From: Phoronis australis | Lineage: Eukaryota; Phoronida; Phoronidae | Direction of reading: 5' to 3' | NCBI GenBank assembly: GCA_002633005.1 | Contig: NMRA01000073.1 | Span: forward strand, 779,791-843,790 | DNA: 64,000 bases | Part shown: piece by piece, positions 1 through 12,287 of the stretch | Layout: every line of letters starts with the position of its first letter | Position numbering within the stretch: the stretch's first letter is position 1 | Notes under the pieces: model-generated | Seen by the model: only the letters and a program-made list of their open reading frames with translations | What the model was told of the DNA's origin: nothing | Database searches by the model: none | Translations under genes and position numbers: made by a program

Positions 1-1015
1 TTTGAGGGAAAAATAGAAATAGAACTGCACAGTCAGATCACATAGTCAAAGGTTTTGCAGGTCTTAAGACTTCCGATTCGGGTAACTATGTATGGCAATT
101 AACACTTGAATTTTTTTAAAGGCAATGCTAAACAAAAAAGACCTGTGGAACATGTATGACAGCTTAACACAAACAATGGACTAGATTTTTTGAATATTTT
201 TGCGAAATGTTTGGAAAAATTAAGTCATGTAAAAGGTCGGAGGCATGTTTAAAATGTTGAATCATGTTTGAAAATCCCGAACTTTTTTGCTTTACAAGGA
301 AGATCATTGAAATTGTATTGTATAGTTGTACTAAATTTTCATTCTCTTGCAGTAAAAATGATTATATTTGGAAAGATTTGGATGCAAAAACACAACCCGC
401 AAACACTAGGTTACTCATAGTCAAAAGCACTGTCATAGCCAGCTTAGACACACTGTCCCGCAACACAACAAATTTGTTTTTGTCGGCAACACATTTGTTT
501 CCTCACCAACCAAACTGATTTGAAAGTCACAATTGTTATTATAATATAAAAACACTATTCACAGTGAGGTGCACACACTGCACTCCACCTGTTTGTAGTC
601 AATGGTCTGGCAATAACTTCTACTCATAGTCTTGGATCACCCTCTAAGTTTGAAAAACTTGAAACACCTGCAACAACTTATCTCGCCTTACCCCACTTGC
701 CGTTTTGAGGTAGGGAAACACTGGGTCACTTTCCGCAGTGCAACAAGAAAGTAGTTGCCAGCTGCGGCGTTGCAAAGTCATATAAAAGAGGGCGTTCATT
801 TTCAAGCAAAATTTTCTTCCGAAATAACATTTCTCAAGTTTCCTCATCAGTTGACTTAAACCATCTTCTACTGACATAAAACTCCTTTTCACTGAGAAAT
901 CCTAACCTGTTAGTGCGACACCTTCAATTTGTGAACTCACTGCAAATTACATCACTTCTGTCAGTGCATGGGCTGTCTGCAGGAACCCACTGAGTATCTA
1001 GTTTCAAAATGGAAC
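1..1015. other. Non-coding stretch, nothing recognised
   Basis: AT-rich sequence with only short open frames on both strands. None shows a domain motif, and I found no exon with convincing splice borders. Confidence 0.5.
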
Positions 1016-1177
1016 TACCGTAATCGTTCGGGTTAACGCCCTGGGCGGTTAAATTGGCGAATCCAAAAATCGGGGGAGGGCGCTTAACCGAGCAGTGGGC
1101 GGTTAAATCGAAAATCCACTTAAAGTCGGGGATGGGCGGTTAACTGAGCATGGGCGTTAACCCGAACGATTACGGTA
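1016..1177. mobile_element. Palindromic MITE with 25-bp perfect terminal inverted repeats
   Basis: Positions 1016-1040 are the exact reverse complement of 1153-1177; the ends read TACCGTAATCGTTCGGG inward. The terminal TA pair is consistent with a TA target duplication, as in Tc1/mariner-derived MITEs. The interior is GC-rich with several copies of GGGCGGTTAA, and no protein is encoded. It is probably a non-autonomous DNA transposon. The superfamily assignment is inference from the TA borders alone. Confidence 0.85.
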
Positions 1178-3024
1178 ATTCGCATATACTAGGGACGGTT
1201 AACCAGACCTATACAATGTAAGGGAATCAGTGGTTGCCGATTTTTATGACGAGTTCTTAAATGGCAGATTTGAAAACGTTTTAATAAGAGACGTGTCCAT
1301 ATGGAACAGAGACTCTGTACTCTCGTAATCCAGGTATGTTTTGCACCAACAGTGAATGTGGTGCATTGCATATTTCTTTCGAAAACCAAGCAGACATTAT
1401 CAGGCATGCAAGTCACCAATTTTGGAAACACTAATTTTGTACGAATGTGCCCTACATCATGTTACACTCAGTTACATATACAACTAAACAGTTGGCAAAA
1501 ATACATTCACTGACTATTTGATATTTTGTAATTCTAATTGTACCAAACTTTTGATTAAGCATGAAGCATGTACCCTCTTAAAATTCAGGTACCGTACACT
1601 CGCACCAACTTTGGACAAAAAATAGTTTTTAATATCGCATTTTCCAAAGTTCTAGTAAACATTGTTGTGAATACTCATGCCTTTTCAAAACATTGTCTGC
1701 TAATAGTTATGGTGAAGAACTTAAACATTAATTTGGTGATACTATCTCATCTAAATTTGAGAAAATAAAATTTTGCATCAGGGTCATATAGCATCATGAA
1801 TTAGAGAGCTTTTACCAAAATATAATCTGCATCAATAGGAATATTATCCTAAAACATTCAAGTGAAGTCAAGTTCCAACTAAAAACCTGAGCTAAATGTG
1901 GGAAATTCCTAGAATTTGGTTTTCTCCACTAATCTTTCTGAGAGGGAAAACATAATGATAATTCTAAGTATTGGAAACAGCAAGCCACGCATAGAGGTAA
2001 ACAGTTTATTGTTATTACTACAACAACTAATCAATAGGTGTTTAACAAACAACCAGTTTCTTGGTTTAGATATCAGTTTCATACCTTTTTATAATCAATT
2101 GTAATACAGCAATATGCTATGTAGTAGAATGAAAACTAAAAACAACTACTGTAAGAAATTTACATTATATACGTACATAACCAGTGCAATACCAATTTGA
2201 AAAACCAAAGCTTTCAAACCCATGATGGGTTCAGTGTTTGCGCATGCTGGTGTTTACAACAAAATGACAATTTCGATTGAAAGAGCCGGCTAAATTTGAG
2301 ACATTAAAATGTTAGATACCAGTAAAATTTTATCCTTTGAAGTGACTTTTTCACTGAAAGTAAAATTATTTAGACTATCATAACAAGTTACTCAATAGTT
2401 TTATATCGAGACATGACTATTGATATTTCAAGGTAAGATCACAAACAGTATCATGTGTGTCTCAAAAATACATAATTATATTTTTAGGTTACTAAACTGG
2501 CGTAGTGTCGTTTCGGTAGAAAGTGATGAATGCATTCGCTCCGTTACGAACGTTTAACAATCTCACACAATATGGTGGACAGGTGAAATTTTATTGTTTT
2601 CATTTTTTACATATAATAATTTACAGTAATTACATGATGCTTATCGATATCCTAGTTCTGTACAATAGCAACCAACAGTCAATATTTTACGGGAAAAATG
2701 TGGGCACTCACAACAATGTTGCAAGCCCTTGAAAAATCAAAAGCTGTAATTTTAAGAATAATTTTTGTCCATAATTTCTGAAATTTACTACAGTCACAAA
2801 GTGAGTTTCCTAAGCTGTTTTTGCTAGAACTCAGCGGTGACAAAGTGAGTTGCCAAGTATGCTGATCCTAACTCAGCAGTGACAAAATAGTATCCAAGTC
2901 ATGGATTTGGAAATCGTACGAGCTAGCATTCTGTTCAGCTCATTATTAAATATTCTCTTCTGTACAAGAGTAAATCAAGTTTAAAGAGGCAAACTCATTC
3001 AATGTGATTAAGTACAGTTGACTG
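1178..3024. other. Non-coding stretch, nothing recognised
   Basis: AT-rich intergenic DNA. The open frames are short, compositionally biased and lack recognisable motifs. CACAAAGTGAGTTKCC-like words recur near 2795 and 2840, and the tandem array begins just after 3024. Confidence 0.45.
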
Positions 3025-5035
3025 AGACATAAAAATGGCAATTAGATGGCACAGAATATGTCGAACCCGTTCAAAATTGGGAAAGTGTCGTCGTCTCTCT
3101 ATTACAAAACTGTTCGTCAAATTTCATAAAAATCCACCCCGGAACTCAAAATATACAGAGGCAGGCGCAAAAAATCCTATTGCCATTAGAAGGCACAGTG
3201 GTGGTCGAATTCGTTCACCTGATGTCAAGTTAATAGGAATAGACTTGAAAATTTGTGATCTTGCAAGGGGTTTAGTAGATAGAACCGTAGATGTGAAAAC
3301 AATGTCACTAGGTGGCACCACAGTTACGTTGGACCCACCTGAAAATCCATGCCAGTCATGCTCATGTCAGAAGGAACATGTCTGCCAAGATTTCATAATG
3401 GTCCTCTGAGCAGTTTGGCCAATACGTGAGAAGCAAACGGAAAAAAATGGACTAAAAATAATTGACCTGGCCACTACGTGGCACAAAATACGTCGAATCC
3501 ATCGCAAACTGGAAAGACAGCGTCATCTTCATAACAGAAACTTGCTTCCAAATTTCATGAAAAAACATCAAGGAATTCGGTTTTTAGAGACAGGGGCAAA
3601 GATAAAAAATAAAATTGCTAATTGAGGCCATCGCGGTAGTCATAGCCGTCCAAAGACATGGGCAGCCGCTGCCATATAGGAAAGCACCTGCTAAAGTTCA
3701 CAAACATCAAGCAAAGGAATCAGGAACTATAGCCATGGTCGCAAAAATACAAAATCACCATAGGGAAACACCACGGGTATCAAATCCGTCCAAAAATAAT
3801 TGTCAGCCATCATGTCTTCTCATCAGGACTGCTATGATTCACAATGATCCTTTGAGCACTTTTGTCAAATAAAGATGCAAACTCTAATAAACTAATTCAA
3901 AATCATAAAAATATATACATTGAGTCTGTCCCAACGTGCAAAGGCATAGTTATCACTTTAACAGAAGCCTATTCACCAAATTTCAGTAAAATCCATCAAT
4001 AAACTGCAAAGATTCAGAAGCAAACGCAAAAAACTAAAACTGTCACTAGGGGGCCCACCTGCAGTCGGATAAGTCTAAAATTCGTTGTCATCCGTTATAA
4101 TCTTCATAGGAACATATCTGCCCCATTTCACAAAGGACCTCCGAAGACTTAAAGGGAGATAAAGCCATGAACGTAGAAAACAAAAAAATCCCACTAGGGG
4201 TCGCAATAGTACTCAGAACCATCCGAAAATCAGTATCAGTTGTGGTCTTTCAATCAGGAAAACATTTTTATAATGATCCTTTGAACGTCTGGGCAGATAG
4301 GAAGGTGGAGGTCAAAACTGTTTTAAATTGCCACCAGGTGGCTGGCGGAGAATATGTCAAATCCACCTTGAAATTAGAAGGCGTCATCATGTCTTTATAG
4401 AAACCTATGAGTTAAATTTCATGAAAATCCATCAAAGAACTCACAAGTTACAGAGGCAAATGTAAAGAAACTAAAACTGCCACTAGGGAGCATACCAGAA
4501 GCCATATTGGTTTGAAACTCATCATTCGTTATCATCTCCATTAGAACACATCTACCAAATTTTACAAAGATCATCCAATGAGTTACAGAGATACAGCTGA
4601 GGGGGCAAAAAATTGCCACTAAGGCTCGCCACAGCAGTCGAACCTGTCCAAAAATCAGAGTCAGTCGCTTTCTTCTTATCAAGAGCACATCTACCAATTT
4701 TCATAATGATTCTTTGAGAGGTTTGGCGGATAGGAAGGTATACATCAAAAATGTACTCAAATTTATTTAAAATTGCCACCAGATGGCGCAGAATACGTCA
4801 AATCTGTCCAAAAATGGAAAAGCGTCCTCTCTTAAAAACCTATGAGCTAAATTTCATGCAAATCCATCAAGGAACTCCAAAGATTCAGAGGCATAAGTGA
4901 AAAACTAAAATTGACACTAGGGGATAGAGCAGTAGTTGAATCGGTCCGAAACTCAAGGCCTTCAGTCGTCAGCTTCATAAAAACACATCTGTCACATCTC
5001 ATTACTATCCTGCAAGGGGTTAAGGAGATTCAGAC
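3025..5035 (+). repeat. Tandem array: ~433-bp units built of ~145-bp monomers
   Basis: A shared phrase beginning AAATTTCAT (then AAAATCCATCAAGGAACTC) starts at 3119, 3550, 3978, 4414 and 4849, so the spacing is 431, 428, 436 and 435 bp. A second phrase, a CCACTAGGGGGC-like core followed by GTCGAATCCGTCCAAAA, recurs about every 145 bp: near 3037, 3181, 3306, 3471, 3613, 3757, 4042, 4191, 4330, 4480, 4615, 4776 and 4913. The array is therefore a higher-order repeat of three diverged monomers per unit. Open frames across it are repeat shadows. Diverged single monomers also lie near 6505 and 6790. Confidence 0.85.
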
Positions 5036-7785
5036 GCGGACGACCGGACAGAGATGACGGGTGGAGGTAATGCATCATTGGAATCATGGACTCACTGGAA
5101 TATTGGGAACCCCATTTTGGACACCCTAATTCCGGATGAAGGCCTGTCAGATGCCCAAACAAAGATGACGGCAATATATTTATATGTGGGCGCATAATAA
5201 TTGCCAAAATGCTCTTGTTCATTTTCCAATGGCTTCAAGCATTGCTGTGAATGCCCACAATTTTTCAAAATTTTGGTCATGTTAACTGTGGTATAAAATT
5301 TGAACATGGAAACTCATCTTTATTAATAAGTGCTATACATTGTTTCATGGAAAAAATGATGAAGTAAAATTCCACTTGTTTGCCATAATATGCAGAAAAT
5401 TATGAGTCATTACTGAACTTAATCGAGATGAAAGGACATCGTTTCGCAAGCATCTGCTGGCTTTTTCAAGACTGTGCGACCTCTAGTGGATTCGGTCAGA
5501 GTTGAGATAATCGGCAGGAAACTTCAGTTAGAATCCTGTCAAAGGTGCATCTTAGGTTGAATTTCAAGCCACCTCTTTGGTTCAAAGCTCCATTTTCAAT
5601 TCTTACATACATACAATCCATGACTCCCCATTCAAGGAGACGGAGTGTATATGGAAAGTAAGTTCAGTAATGGCTACTTTTCTGCATATTATACTCGTAT
5701 TGAATGAGTCATAACATTCATCGATTTGTTTGTCACAATGTGTCCTAAATTGGTAAAATTTTACCGTACTCATCTGAGTGAAAGCCAGGGAGGTTAAATT
5801 GGGAGATTCAAAAACAGGGGAGACGATGTTCATTAAAACAAAATTTTCAAACTTTAAGTTGGCAATGGACGTCTGTCTCCATGGTCGATTTGTTCGCCAT
5901 CATGGTTTGTGCACACAAGTACGATGACAGAATGCACACAGGCCAAAAGAACAAGACCTCATCTTTTACAGAAACACTACTATTGCAAAGCATTGAACTG
6001 TGCCCGCAGTGCACTACAATCTGCACTACAATCGGTGTGTTTCTCGAGTGCTGATTGATGCTTCTTGTAAGGTACAAAGAAAAAACGACTTCACCACAAG
6101 GGGTAGAAGCAACAGTCAGAATGTTTTGTCTCATCTTTAAAACTCACCTCAAATCAAAAAGTTAGATCAGTCTTCAACACTTGCAACAAAGCAATGAATC
6201 ATTTTACAAACTAAAAGGATGCTAAGCAGTTCTAGTCTACATCTACAGAAAACAATCATGAGGTTTGGCAAATACAACTTATACAGACAAAAATCATCAT
6301 AGTGGACACAGCACTTCCTAGAATCTGTTTAAGATGTTAACTGCCATCATCTCCAAAATGGAAGAGCTACAAGAAGGTGCCAATGAGGTCAAAGCCGCCT
6401 GAATTGACCAATCACATAACTCTATATCAAGTTTAAAAGAGATCAGTTCACTATCTCTAGAAAGACTTTTCCTCCCAAAAATAATGATTGAGCAACAGAG
6501 ATGGTACTAGGAGGTGACGTAGTAGTCGAATTCAACCAAAATTGAAGTTGTATGGGCATCATACGCCTAGCACCACTTTTGAAATCTATCAATTAGTTCA
6601 ACAGACAGCATCCAAAAACGCCCTTTCCCAAAAATACGGAAAAGCACCGCCTCATAGCACCAAAGCACTGGTACATTAAAAAGAGGCATGCATTTTCCTA
6701 GTGATGCCAATACCCTAGAACCAAAATTCGTAAAAATACATCATTTTTTTATATTGACTGACCAACTGGACACCAGGACAATCAGACAAAATGGCCACTA
6801 GTGGGTGGTGCAGTGACATCCCATATCCCTGTGATTGCACCCTTATGCCAACTTTCATCAAGATCTTACGACCAGGGAAACTGAGATATGGGGAAGACAC
6901 CCACACTAACAAGACATCCGCACATGACAACGGCAAAATACAATCACATATCCTTAGTGGGTGCATAAAAATTGGGTATTTTGCCACCCGAATATGGCAA
7001 AGAGAAACAAGCTGAAATTTCAGCTAAAATTATCATCTCAGAAGGATGTATACGCAGTTGTCACTTGACTGTATGTTAGGCTTTCATAAAAGTACACGTA
7101 CTCATCATTGACCACCATGATTGTAACCGGCCTCCAGTAAAGGAAGCATATGCCAGCACTTATCACAATAGGCCAAACTGCCTCCTCCATTTTGACATCA
7201 TATTCCATGGCACATGTAAAAATGGCCAATAGCTGATATGGGCAATGGAACGAAGGACTATTCGAAAAAAATTTGATTGCGGGAGTAATTGTTTGAGCTT
7301 CAAGAAGAGTCAGACATATATTTAAACAGCCTGCTGAGGTGTCCGACCATCTATACACCAAAGATACTATAGCAACATGAGTTTGATGATTTAATGAGTG
7401 AGAGGCATAATTCGATGGAATTCTACAGGTATATGGAATGCCCAAGAGACTATCACCATGTCTACTGGGGCAAGTTGAGACGGTGATACTGTTGCAGCCT
7501 GAACTGATGCCTGCATCCAACTGATTTGGCGCTCTTGGGCGCAGGTTGGTGAACAAAACTGATGCCTGCACCAAACTAAAGCTATCGTAAGTTCCCAAAT
7601 TAACGCAAGTGGTTTATGGATTATATGATACTTATCAGAACCCAAAATTGACAGCAGCAAGTGCTTAAATAAGCAGGTCACATGAAGGAAGTATCCTACG
7701 AAACCATTACGCACCTCACCGTTGTTGTAGATGTGCTTCCGGTGAATTATATGAGCCTCTGTTAGCTACTCGCTAACGGGCAATT
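5036..7785. other. Intergenic, with diverged monomers of the upstream array
   Basis: At 6505-6620 and 6788-6900 two sequences resemble single monomers of the 3.0-5.0 kb array: each has a CACTAG/GTACTAGGAGG-like core, then a GTCGAATTC-like word, then an AACTTTCATCAAGAT-like word. The longest open frame here (7038-7598, minus) has no recognisable domain. No exons were identified. Confidence 0.5.
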
Positions 7786-7858
7786 GCCTATTAGCTGAAT
7801 GGTTAGCACACTTGCCGGTTTTATGGGGGTCGCTGCTTCGATCCCCGGGTCGGGTAAT
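7786..7858 (+). repeat. tRNA-like sequence, probably a SINE head or tRNA relic
   Basis: TAGCTGAATGGTTAGCA fits the A box of the RNA polymerase III internal promoter and D arm, and GCTTCGATCCC about 38 bp later fits the B box and T loop. The T stem does not pair (GCTGC against CCCGG) and the acceptor ends are not complementary, so it is unlikely to be a functional tRNA. A tRNA-derived SINE or a decayed tRNA copy fits better. Confidence 0.45.
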
Positions 7859-7869
7859 CTCGGCTGATA

Positions 7870-10080
7870 CTACACCGTATTCAATGTCATTAATTTCAGT
7901 TCCAATAACAGTTAAAAACCCATATAAACCATTGGCAGTAATTTGGGAACTTACACTAGCTTCAGTTTGACTTATCAACCCACGCCAAATGAAGTGCAGC
8001 AAACTGATCTGGCAATAGTTTGGGCTGCAACAGTATACCGTCCAATACAAGGTCTGCTGTTGCAGTCATTAAAGAAATAATGGGTCATGGACGTGTCAGT
8101 TATTACACAAGCCTTGTATATCAGAAACAGCAAACCTGGTACTCTTGGTTAACAATGCATCTTTGCTTAATCTTAAAAGTGTTACTTGAGACTTGAGTGA
8201 ATATAATCACTTCCCTCGTAAAATAGTTGCTCTTAAGATCACTTGTTAACTTTAAACAGAAAAGGCTTTAACAAATTTATATTTTTCATTCTTTTAAACA
8301 AACACAGGTAAGGCTTTTGCGTTGCATTCTGAACATACTAAAATAAATGAATGGCCTTGGTTGCAGACATAACCACACCAGGAAGTGCCTTGCTTGAAAT
8401 AGGCCAACGCCAGGACCGAACTGTGGAAGAGAGCCCAGCATTTAAAAAAGTTAATTACTGCCCGAAAACAGGAAAAAATCTCTTACCAACTCCATATTTC
8501 TTGTCCGTTGTTGGTCTCCACATAGTGCTCGACATGAGAACAACTACTTGAAACCTTACTTCCGCGATCTAAATAACTGAAATACTGAAAACTTCCTTCA
8601 TCGTGAACTTGGCACTGAACTGGTCATCCGATACGTCATGCTAAAATCGATTAAAATGTTGCATTAAATTCAAAGGTTTACAAGTAAATTTTTGAAAAAA
8701 ACCTAAGAAAAGTTCTTTTTAACACATTTTTATCTTTGATAGAAAATATTATAACTGCTTCTTCTTAGATCGGCGACTCTAGTTTTCAGAAACACTTTAC
8801 ATGACAATAAATTTTTGCTTGCCAATTCCTAGATATTACTTAGTATTTGAAAGTTAATGTTTGAAATAAGCAAGTTATGTCAGTAGCAAAGACAGAAACC
8901 TAAAAATACATTTTTAAATATTTGATAATAATTTATTCTTTTTTTTGGGATTTTTTCGCATACTCTAAAACATGAAATGGAAAACTTTCTTGGATACGAA
9001 ATGCTAGCTTTGTATTAGTGGAGGGATTCCCCAAACAAATGTCCACCCTTCCAGTTTCAACGTATTGTTGGTAAGTATTTTCTCCCGGGCATGTCTGTTT
9101 ACTTAAGTTCTTCTTTTTCCTTTTGGTTTAAGTGACCACAATCTCTCCAGAGTATCACTGAATAACAATGAAGATCAACGAAAACGAGAACAACTATAAA
9201 CGGTGTAGTAATAGCCGAGATTAGGAATAGGGGTCACAGATTTTGAGCCCCTGTTATTACGGTACTGCTGTGTTCGGAAGTGTAATTTGTAGATCATTGT
9301 GGTATAGTCTACTCACAACTATTCCGTCATCTCTGTGATGTAGTCCATTGTTTTCACTACCCTTTTCCAAATTCGCGTCTATAACAGGAATTTTAGAGTG
9401 AGCTTGTGAGTACAGGATTTTCAAGTAGTTAAAATTATTGTCAAAAGTCTTCTTGAACCTTGTTGGGCATCCAAATAATCAAATACTGTCAAGGCTAGGC
9501 ATGTAGGCGACTATTGCAGTTTCAACATTTTCTTCTTCTTTATTTGTACACAGGGCCATCAAAAAGTGCAGCAAACAAACAAGATCATTGTGGTGCTATG
9601 CACACTAGTCAGCACTACGCAAGCTGTTCCATTTTGTAGATAGGTGGTATACATATTTCACAACTGAGGTATCAGGATTACATAACAGTCTATCAAATTT
9701 AAACATAGAGGGACTTGTCCAGAGGCTCTCACTTTGCTTTGATTTCGGAAAAAGTGTCGCAAACTAATAAAAACTGTTATTCATCCTCAATACAATTCCT
9801 CGAGTATAATGTACACTCTGTCTTGATATATCACATTTACGTGACAACTAGTTTTTACTGCCAGTCTGTGGTTTGCACTTTGAAAACATGTAAAACTTTG
9901 CACAAACATTCTTTGAAGATTATCAAATTACAAATAGTTTTCATGTTCAAATACAACCTGAAAATAAATATGTAATAGTTTAACTTCAGGAATCAACATC
10001 AGACTGCCATCTTTGCAAAGCACAGTCCTTAACACGTTGTGAGAAAGTATTTACAAACGACTCTTGACACGTGACTCCTT
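7870..10080. other. Non-coding stretch, nothing recognised
   Basis: AT-rich DNA with short open frames only. No exon, RNA gene or repeat border was found that I can defend. Confidence 0.4.
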
Positions 10081-10083
10081 GGT

Positions 10084-11390
10084 TTACCCAAATATCATAG
10101 AAACCATACATTGACAATAAATTGCAGACTGAGCTTGCCCAATTTTACATATATGTCTACCATTTTCATCTAGTCTGTACAACATGTAAGCTGGATAACA
10201 TTCCTGTGGCATATTCAAAATTTTAAACCAGTATTTACTACAGCTAACAAAGTGTCTTGTAAACATAGGGTATCTGCCATTTTCACCCAATACTACAGCA
10301 TTAGAGCAAGAACTGCGTGGTCCCAAGGTCCATTCACAAAATTTTAAATGATTTTTTTCTAAACACTCATATTCTTTCAAACCCCAAATCTCGGCACCAT
10401 AACACAATGTTGGGTACACCAGTTTATCAAATAACTGAAAGGCAAGTGATGGGGACATGTGGTGACATCTGCATTGTAGTTTCAAAACACGTGATGCAGC
10501 TTTAATTGCTTGACAAGAGAGAGTTTAATTGTCGCTTTTGACCATGACAATTTAGGTGTGATAAAAACATCAAGATATTTATTTATGAAATACAACATCA
10601 ACTTGCTGTTATTTAAAAAACATTTCTCATACTGTCTTAAGGGACCTCCATTTCTAAGCACAATTATTTTGGTTTTCTTTAAATTCACACCATACCCCAT
10701 GAATCACAATAATCACTGAGATAATTTATCATGTCATGTGCATACAATAGTGAATTAATATTTGTAGCATGCTCATATAAGTAGATACTATTTATATCAC
10801 TACGTGAATTGAGTTTTTCTAAAAACTCATTGAGATACAAAACAAATAGCAGTGGGCTTTGGCAGCCTTGACGAGTACCAATAGTGCAATTAAATGAGTC
10901 TGTTAAACCATCACACGTTTTAACACGTGATCTCAACTTGCTATATACATTGATCGCAGAATTGATAACATATTACCATGAACATTAATTTGCATAAGCC
11001 TAAGTAAAATAAGGGGTACTCGATCAACAGCTTTTGAAAAGTCAATAAATGCACAATAGAACCTGCCACCCTTCTTGCTTATGTGTTTCTGACATATTGC
11101 ATACAAAGATAATATATGATCCACAGTCACGTAACCCCTGCGATACCCTGCCTCAGGGCTTCAAAAAGTTGACCATTACTTTCGGCCCAGTTATACAATC
11201 CGTTATTCAGTATTCTGGTAAAGAGCTTCCCAATAGCCAACAGAAGCGAAATGCCTCTATAATTATTCTCATCGTCCACGTTACCTTGTTTAAACAATGG
11301 AATTAACATCGCATTGAACCAAGCCTGGGGATAGAAACCTGACAGGAAAATTATATTGAACAACTTAATAATATGCAGCATTCAATATTT
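10084..11390 (-). pseudogene. Decayed non-LTR retrotransposon reverse transcriptase
   Basis: Reading right to left, four open pieces in shifting frames follow the order of a non-LTR reverse transcriptase. 11381-11127 has the NNYRGISLL block. 11130-10933 has FIDFSKAVDRV. 10936-10685 has a GTRQGCQSPLLF block and the catalytic box, mutated from YADD to YAHD. 10485-10084 has the C-terminal YPTLCYGAEIWG block typical of the thumb and connector region. Frameshifts separate all pieces and one catalytic aspartate is lost, so it is dead. Endonuclease and 5' parts are not visible. Family assignment is left open. Confidence 0.85.
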
Positions 11391-12287
11391 TCATGACTAA
11401 GCAACATACCTCAACGTCGTCAAAGATTGCCAAGAAGAACAGCAAGAGAAAAGGGGAGAAATCCACTTCTGAAAAAAATTCAAGGAATATCAACAAACTA
11501 TAATTCCTGAAATTCGTTTAGAAAATATATTCATGATTGAGTTGTTGCACAAACATGAGGTACTTTGTTTACTGATGTGACTCGGAATGGGGGACTGTTG
11601 TAAATGTACTTTATAATTTTGTCCATGGATTATCTGGAATTTTACAAAAATCGTGCATAGCAAGTGTATTTTGTTCAGCTTCTCGTTAAAAACTTAAACA
11701 CATGATTTTGTTACCATTTTTTACCATTCGCTTTATCTGCTAAAGCTGTGTTTCCTCCTATTTAGCTGGCTAAAAATGAAAATTGTGTTGGTCCTTATAA
11801 CTTGAAATCAGTCTCATGATTCCTTAAAATGATAGGGTTTAATTTCCATACCAACTCAAACATTAGGAATTCTTAATTTTAGGCTTGCCCGACCCCAATA
11901 AACACTGAAGTGTTTCTCCAATCTTTTCGAATTCCTAAGTTTTGGGTTGGCTAAGCTCAATATACTCTGAAGTATTTTTGAGCTGCTAATGGTTTCAGTG
12001 TTCTTGTTGCTAATGGAGATCTATAGAATCCTATCACAGTAAGGAATATGAGACTGAATTTTATATGAGGGTAGAAGGACTAAAATTCAATTTTCGTTTT
12101 TTACGTACTACTGAGCTAAACAAGTAAAATCCAGGTTTACATTTATATAAAATGTTTTTCTTTTTTTAGCGTGACTGATGATTGGTAATATTTTGGCGTT
12201 GTGTTAGTGAGCCTTCACCAGTTGTCTTCAAATTGCATCGCTACCAGTTAAGAACTCAGAAAAAAACTGCCGTAGTAGCAGGAAAGA
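11391..12287 (+). other. Upstream region and probable 5' UTR of the MYND gene
   Basis: Two adjacent related ~60-bp blocks start near 11869 and 11929 (AATTCYTAAKTTTWGG, then CTGAAGTRTTT), a local tandem duplication. About 12200-12287 is likely the 5' UTR of the gene starting at 12288. No clear TATA box was identified. Confidence 0.4.

Noticed and set aside
3035-4700. Open frames across the tandem array
   Set aside because: Frames change between equivalent repeat units, so they are not conserved coding sequence.
7038-7598. 186-codon open frame on the minus strand
   Set aside because: No recognisable domain and no splice context. Part of it overlaps a short internal direct repeat (CTGATGCCTGCA). 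Length alone is not convincing in this composition.
7786-7858. Functional tRNA gene
   Set aside because: A and B boxes are present but the T stem and acceptor stem do not pair.
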